The position numbers were made by a program, and so were the translations under genes. This document shows positions 58,863 to 64,000 of a stretch of 64,000 bases of DNA, in pieces; position 1 is the stretch's first letter, and the number at the start of each line of letters is the position of its first letter. Source of the stretch: Sanghuangporus weigelae (Eukaryota > Basidiomycota > Agaricomycetes > Hymenochaetales > Hymenochaetaceae); the NCBI GenBank assembly GCA_033182465.1, contig CP137321.1, forward strand, positions 806,001-870,000, in the 5' to 3' direction. The notes under the pieces are model-generated. The model was given only the letters and a program-made list of their open reading frames with translations, was not told the DNA's origin and searched no databases.

Positions 58863-61181
58863 ATGCGGCGCTATCGCAAATCGGACCAACAGTCAGAATC
58901 AGACCAAGAAGCACAGAACTTGTTCTCCAAAGATGCGATACTGCGGGCCATGGGCCAGAAAAGAAACTCCCTAAATGAGTCTATCTTCAGGCGGCAGGAC
59001 AACCCGACGTTGATATTTGTTCTGACGCTCCTCTTCTCCATGGCTGGCCTATCTCAATTTCTTGCGTCTCTGGTGTTCGAAACCACTCTAGATTCACGGA
59101 TGGATTCTGAGCATAGTCGAGCGCTGTGTGGTGAGCTGAAGTCAGACAAGATCTGTATGAAATGAATATAACTCAACCACAACCCAGCGTTTCTATTCGC
59201 TTGGGATTCAATGTCTTTTCAGGCCGCTCGCCTTGTTGGACTAATTGTATTAGGATTGAATTTGATGTCCCTCGGTGTGAAACGGGCGGAAGCGCTGATT
59301 TTTGGGGCTTTTATTGCCGTTATTACTGGTAAGTGCAGAAGTCTATCTCTTTCCTTGTCAGTGACCTAGTCCATGTACCTCAATAGCGATGATCATCGTA
59401 ACAAATGCCCTCGGAATCGGAACACCGCTATTTCTGTGAGCTCACGTCTATCGGCTTTTGGCCAAAGGCTGATATCTCCTCACTAATCTGCTTAGTATGA
59501 CTTCCGATCTTCCTGCAGGGAAGGTAATGGTTGTATGTCATAGAAAACAGTATGTTAGCTTTTATTATAAGTTTATCTATATCTCTGACTCGTTGCACAG
59601 TAACTTGACATCGTCTTTGGTGCTTTCATTCGTTGCCATTGGCCTGGAGACATATTACATTTTCAGCTTCCTTAACATCATAGCACCACCTTCCTTTCCG
59701 ACCAAACGAAGGCTTAACACTCTATTTGGGGACATCCGCATCGTGAGGGCACTTTCGTTATTGGTGTTCGATGTCATCAGTATCGTTCCCAATGCCATCA
59801 ACACGAATTCTTTGGGCGATGCGTTGCCTCTCAGCATCGCTGCTTTGATTGTGCTAGGTATGTGGTACAAACGAATCATTTAAGCAGCTGGTTAAAGTCT
59901 TGTCTTTTTCCGTGTAACATAGCTGTCTTCAACAACTATCATCCTTCTCTGCCTTTGTTTCACGAAGTCCTTCCCAAAGCGAGTGGCAATGATGGTCAAG
60001 AAGGTCAAGACCGGGAGCATTCTATGCAATATAGGGCTCTAGTGGTACCACGGCACCCCTATTCTAGAGCCGCACTGTCTCGAAGTTCCAGCCAATTCAA
60101 GTCGAGCAGTACTGAGGAACAAAATCAATTTACAACCACCTCTCGCTCGGATCGCGCGCTGTTGGGAACTGGGCTTCGATCGGAGACCTATAACATGCTG
60201 AGTAAAGGCAGCAATGTGATTGTGGAAGCAAAGACCCTACCACAAGAGAAACAGCGCCATGTCTATTATGCAAGATACCGATCCTCGTCGAGGTCAAAGC
60301 CGCGCGCAGGATCTCGCCGTACGCAACGATCGAATCGGTCGCAGAAGTCCGCACTCATTCGCCCAATTGTACCTAAGGCAGAGCTGGCTCGTCAATTCAA
60401 TGACAGTGAGCGAATACCTGACCCTTCGTCGATTCGGGTCCTGGCTCCTCGACCTCCAGGAAAGACGAGTATCGGTTCCAAATCCTCGCCAATCCAAGAG
60501 CCTCCACCAGCGACTATACGATCGCGGTCGAATGGATCTGAGACGAGGCGGCATAGTGCAGCAACAACGGCGGCCCAGACCTTCACTTCTGTCAGCATTC
60601 GTTATGGCTCGGATATTCTTCGACCGGAGCCGGGACGTTCCGTACGAGACAAAATGCGTCTGTCGCCGGATACGCGAGTGCCGAGTACGACGAGTGAGCG
60701 AACGCGTGCGTCCCATCACTCGCAGGACTTACTGCCTCCCGTACCCATCGCCCGCCTATCCCGAAGCTCGTCTCACGATTCCTGGCTCTCTGACGACATC
60801 TTCAACGCATATATGGACGCCAGTCGATTCCCTCCCCATCCGCCTCTACCTTCTCTACCTACCTTCAACGGTGGTTGGCCATTGCCTCCCATTTCAGTCC
60901 CGAATGTTAATGACAAGAGTGATCGCCGAGCAGGATTGAGAAAGCCGTCTCGGCCAGGTCTGCCGAGCACGCCCGCTCCTGCTGGGTCCAGAAACGATTC
61001 CGAAGCTACGATCGTTGCAGCTTCACCTGCTGCGGAGTCAATGAGGAAAAACTCAGAGGACGTAGAGAAGATTAAATCTCCAACGACCGCTCAATCCGAT
61101 GCACGGCGTTCACGACCACCATCCGTGCGCGGACCTCGGCAACAGTTTCCTCCGCCGCGTAGTAGACTTGCCCGGCGATAA
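58863..61181 (+). CDS. Unrecognised multi-pass membrane protein with long basic Ser/Pro/Arg-rich tail
   Basis: Inferred exons 58863-59130, 59254-59328, 59387-59435, 59496-59549, 59601-59857 and 59923-61181 join in frame to 1,962 nt, giving 653 residues. The N-terminal third has four or five membrane segments (LIFVLTLLFSMAGLSQFLAS; LIFGAFIAVITAMIIVTNAL; LVLSFVAIGLETYYIFSFLN; IVRALSLLVFDVISIVPNAI; LPLSIAALIVLAVF). The remaining 420 residues are disordered, rich in Ser, Arg and Pro, with KSSPIQEPPP and RSSSHDSWLSDD. The first intron (59131-59253) is uncertain: it is long, and a nearer acceptor at 59188 gives the wrong frame. I do not recognise the family; a basidiomycete-specific plasma-membrane or organelle protein is a guess. 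Confidence 0.7.
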
Positions 61182-61408
61182 TGGACTCGACGCACTGGAC
61201 TTATTTTTCTTTTTCGTATGGACCTGATTTGTAGTTCTAGTGCTAGTCTTACAATTGTGTTGTGTAGCCTATTTACTATTTATTATGAGAAATAATAAGT
61301 AGCCAGTCTGTTTCGGAAATAAGCGTGAAACACTGCTTGAACTGGACAAGGACAGCCAATACAACGCGCAGTCACTGACTCGCTCCTCATCCGTCGCTCT
61401 CATCCGCC
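61182..61408. promoter_or_regulatory. Intergenic region upstream of the verprolin gene
   Basis: 227 bp between the membrane-protein stop and the verprolin start on the same strand. It contains the 3' UTR of the first gene and the promoter of the second. A CT-rich patch (61378-61404) precedes the ATG. Confidence 0.3.
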
Positions 61409-63003
61409 ATGGCGACTTCGGAACTCCTAAAACAAATTCAAGCTGGAAAGGCTCTCAAGAAGGCTGTGACACTTGACAGAAGTGCGCCAATAATTGATAC
61501 GAAGAAAGGTCCATCTGGCGGTGGTGGAGGCGGAGGTCTCGCCGCCCCGCCCGTAATGAGTTCATCGTCTAGCGGTTCAGCAGGCGTGGGTCCACCTCAG
61601 TTAGGTGCCTTATTTGCTGGCGGTATACCAAAGTTGAAGCCTACACAAGGTGGACCAGGTATGTAACTAGGTATCATATGATGATTGCGCCGTCGATTAA
61701 CATCACTAAATACAGCGAAACCTTTGAATCTGGGTAAACCGCCATCGATCCCAAAGCGCGAGCCTTTTGCGAATGGTGCGCCTACGCCGCCTGCACCTCC
61801 ATCGCGAGTCTCACCGGCGCCGCCCCCAACACCTCCGTCACGTCCCCCGCCTCCACCTTTGGCTGCGCCAACACCACCTAGCAGGCTTGCTCCGCCGCCA
61901 AGTGTGGCTCCTCCGCCTCCACCTGCACCACCCGGTCGACCATCACCACCAGCCAGCGCGCCTCCAGCTCCTCCAGCTCCTCCAAGTCGACCCGTTCCTC
62001 CACCAGCTCCTCCGGCGCCGCCGTCTCTGCCGCTTGCGCGACCTGCACCTCCTACACCGAATCGGCTTGTTCCCTCGCCGACTGTAGTCCGCACTCCATT
62101 TCGACCTGTCCCAGCGCGTCCACAAATTGACAGGGTAAATGCAGAAGAAGCTCAGTTCTTGCGACGTAACTCGCCCTCTCCGCCTCCCCGTCCGTCATCT
62201 GCTGGTCCTCCTAGTCGAACTGTCCCTCCGCCTCCAGTCTTACCGTCGAGACCGCATCATGCTCCTCCAGCTCCACCTCCACGCAAAACAGCGCACTCGA
62301 CTGCTGGATCAGGCAGGTTAGCTCCTCCCAAACCACCGCCTCGTCCGGCGTCTGTTGCCCTTGGAGCCACAGCATCAGCTCCTCCAGCGCCTGCACGGGC
62401 GCCTCCAAAGTTACCAACCAGAAAGCCAGTGACCAGCTCTCCGAGCGAGAGAAGCTCCAGCCCCGTTCGTCCTGTTCGTCCTCGTGGACATTCGCAGAGC
62501 GAGGTACCTATTCCTCCTCGAGGTCCATCTCCTGCTGCGCGCTCTAATCTATCTCGACCATCGGCTCCGCCTCCTCTTCCTCCTGGCCCGTCTCCTGCTC
62601 GGACTGCCCCGCCGCCACCTCCTCCGCCAGGTGGACCTCCTCGAAGTAGGATAGCATCCGGACCAAGCAGTCTAGCGGCACCAGCGCCTCCTGCGCCTCC
62701 TCCCGGACGCCGTACTCCTTCTCTTGGCAACGTGCCGACGATAGGGAAAATCCCTAACGGGGGCGCGCTAGAAATTCGGGCAAACTCCAAAAGTAAGTCC
62801 ATGCGGACTTTTTCCATGCGAGTCGATTCGAAAAATTCACTCATGTCATCTTACTTTACTCAGTTCCACCACCGCCAGCGGAATCAGGTTCTCATAAATT
62901 CCCGATCAACGGGTTTCCTATACCACGTACCACGGACAAAAGCGAAAAGAAGTACGCGAGTGGGAAGACACGAGGATGCGACTTTGATCTGGACCAACTG
63001 TGA
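61409..63003 (+). CDS. VRP1: Verprolin / WASP-interacting protein (Vrp1/WIP)
   Basis: Three exons (61409-61658, 61716-62792, 62864-63003) join in frame to 1,467 nt, giving 488 residues. Verprolin binds actin monomers and Las17/WASP and supports endocytic actin patches. The N-terminus has one WH2 motif: LLKQIQAGKALKKAVTLDRS, with the LKKA core, followed by a Gly run. The middle is extremely proline-rich (many PPAPP, PPPPPP and PSRP units), expected to bind profilin and SH3 domains. The C-terminal exon (IPPPPAESGSHKFPINGFPI, ending GCDFDLDQL) resembles the WASP-binding end of WIP proteins. Whether yeast Vrp1 or animal WIP is the closer relative is not decided. Confidence 0.88.
61780..62720. repeat. 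Low-complexity proline-codon tract
   Basis: Within the verprolin gene the plus strand is dominated by CCN and GCN codons, with local near-tandem repeats such as cctccagctcctccagct (about 61968-61985). The strong C-over-G strand bias explains the long Gly-rich and Trp/Arg-rich frames on the opposite strand, which are not genes. Confidence 0.75.
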
Positions 63004-63344
63004 TTCATTTCATTTACTGAGATTTTTGATTTTCTTTCTTGCCAACTTTTTCTGCGCTACGAGTACGGTATCGATTTATCTATGGGGTGTATTGTAGGAC
63101 AATAATAATATTGGAGAGTAGTGAATTGATATTCTTGCGATGCTTCCCCTGAGACCAAGCTCTGCCAGCGGACGTACGGGCTAATGTAATGTAATAATGC
63201 GAGCCGAATACGAATACCGGTGGATTACAAGTAACAAGTTTCACATAAGTGACACGTCAGAACACGTCGCGCGTTTATATACCGCGCCAGTCATCAATCA
63301 TCCCTTCTTGTCTCCCGACGACCATCTCACCCAACAAAAAAATT
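63004..63344 (+). promoter_or_regulatory. Promoter of the PDI gene, with TATA box and paired CACGTC words
   Basis: Before the PDI start there is TTTATATA at 63274-63281, about 65 bp upstream of the ATG. Two CACGTC words lie at 63253-63258 and 63263-63268, exactly 10 bp apart. On the complement they read GACGTG, the core of bZIP (XBP1/ATF6-type) ER-stress elements. That they serve the unfolded-protein response is an inference suited to a PDI gene. Confidence 0.5.
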
Positions 63345-64000
63345 ATGCGCCTGTCGTCGTTCGCTCCCTTCGCTGCACTGCTCGCAGTAGCGGGCTTTGC
63401 TTCCGCAGCAGATGAATCCTCTGATGTCATCAATCTGACTGCTTCAAACTTCATCTCGGTCGTTAACAAGGAACCTCTCATCCTCGTAGAATTCTTCGCG
63501 CCTTGGTCAGTCCACATGTCATGCTTTCTAGATAGAATAGTTCCGCCGTTGCTAACCGTTGCGATTATCACTCTAGGTGCGGGCACTGCAAGGCACTAGC
63601 ACCTCATTACGAGGAAGCTGCAACTGAGCTCAAGGAGAAGGGCATCAAAATTGCCAAGGTCGATTGTGTCGACCAAGCTGATCTTTGCCAGCAACACGAT
63701 GTCAGAGGCTATCCGTAAGCCATTCAATTTTCTTTGGTGACACTTGACTTTGATGCCCAATGTAGCACCTTGAAGGTATTCAAGAATGGCGAGCCCTCTG
63801 ACTACACCGGTCCCCGCAAAGCAGACGGTATTGTCAGCTACATGATCAAGTACGTCCTTTTGGCTGCCCACATCAATAGAGACTCCAACGAAAATCTCTC
63901 GCAGACAATCCCTCCCCGCCGTCGCCGAAGTAAAAGCCAACAACCACTCCGAATTCCAACAAGCCGACCGACTCGTTCTCATCGCCTATCTTTCCAGCGA
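63345..64000 (+). CDS. PDI1: Protein disulfide isomerase (PDI1), 5' part
   Basis: Oxidises and rearranges disulfides in the ER lumen. Visible exons: 63345-63505, 63577-63714, 63766-63849 and 63905 to the window edge, all in consistent phase. The N-terminus is a signal peptide ([21 protein letters not shown]). The first thioredoxin domain has [20 protein letters not shown], with the active-site CGHC intact. The codon for the preceding Trp is split by intron 1. Then [20 protein letters not shown] with the conserved cis-proline, and [20 protein letters not shown]. The b domain is just beginning ([20 protein letters not shown]) at base 64000. The gene is truncated by the window, not broken. Confidence 0.95.

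Noticed and set aside
62257-62844. Long minus-strand frame, Gly-rich, opposite verprolin (also 61597-62094)
   Set aside because: It is the mirror of the proline-codon tract: CCN codons read as GGN on the other strand. There is no independent coding evidence, and the plus-strand protein is clearly verprolin.

Overview
The window is nuclear DNA of a filamentous basidiomycete, most likely an agaricomycete. This is inferred from three things: genes broken by many introns of about 45-70 nt with GT...AG ends and CTAAC/CTAAT-like branch points, short intergenic gaps (often 100-400 bp) with genes on both strands, and gene content that is fungal (TRA1, verprolin, LCL2, CTDK-I kinase, a small-oligopeptide transporter). 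Identifications come from reading the conceptual proteins; no database search was possible.

Layout. 1-763: 3' part of an unrecognised gene. 1456-9170: DID2/CHMP1 (-), a synaptojanin-like phosphoinositide phosphatase (+) and splicing factor SF3A3 (-). 9171-14707: eIF4A3/FAL1 (+) shares a 197-bp divergent promoter with SF3A3; after a 3.4-kb stretch with no recognisable gene comes SF3B6 (-). 15050-20755: OPT transporter (+), LCL2 (-) and an unrecognised disordered protein with a KEN box (-). 20920-32246: RNA polymerase I subunit RPA190 (-), an LAA2-like AP-1 accessory protein (-), the Pol I factor RRN11 (+) and RIX1 (-). 32402-39221: exocyst SEC10 (+), a mitochondrial methylglutaconyl-CoA hydratase-like enzyme (-) and COP9 signalosome subunit CSN4 (+). 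39426-57827: CTDK-I kinase with a very long N-terminal region (-), a DCAF6-like WD40 protein (-) and the 11.6-kb TRA1 gene (-). 58863-64000: an unrecognised membrane protein with a long basic tail (+), verprolin/WIP (+) and the 5' part of protein disulfide isomerase (+).

Functionally the window is mostly housekeeping. Three loose groupings stand out: pre-mRNA splicing (SF3A3, eIF4A3, SF3B6), rRNA synthesis and 60S maturation (RPA190, RRN11, RIX1), and membrane traffic or actin (DID2, synaptojanin, LAA2, SEC10, verprolin). CSN4 and a CUL4-receptor-like WD40 protein also lie close together. No transposon, virus-like element, tRNA, rRNA or CRISPR array was recognised.

The most notable sequence-level observation is that the RPA190 active-site motif is encoded by three consecutive micro-exons of 14, 18 and 21 nt. 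Other points of interest are a set of mutually exclusive hairpins at 18521-18560, two unrecognised proteins, and the gene-empty region 10804-14172. I did not find a clearly new multi-gene system.
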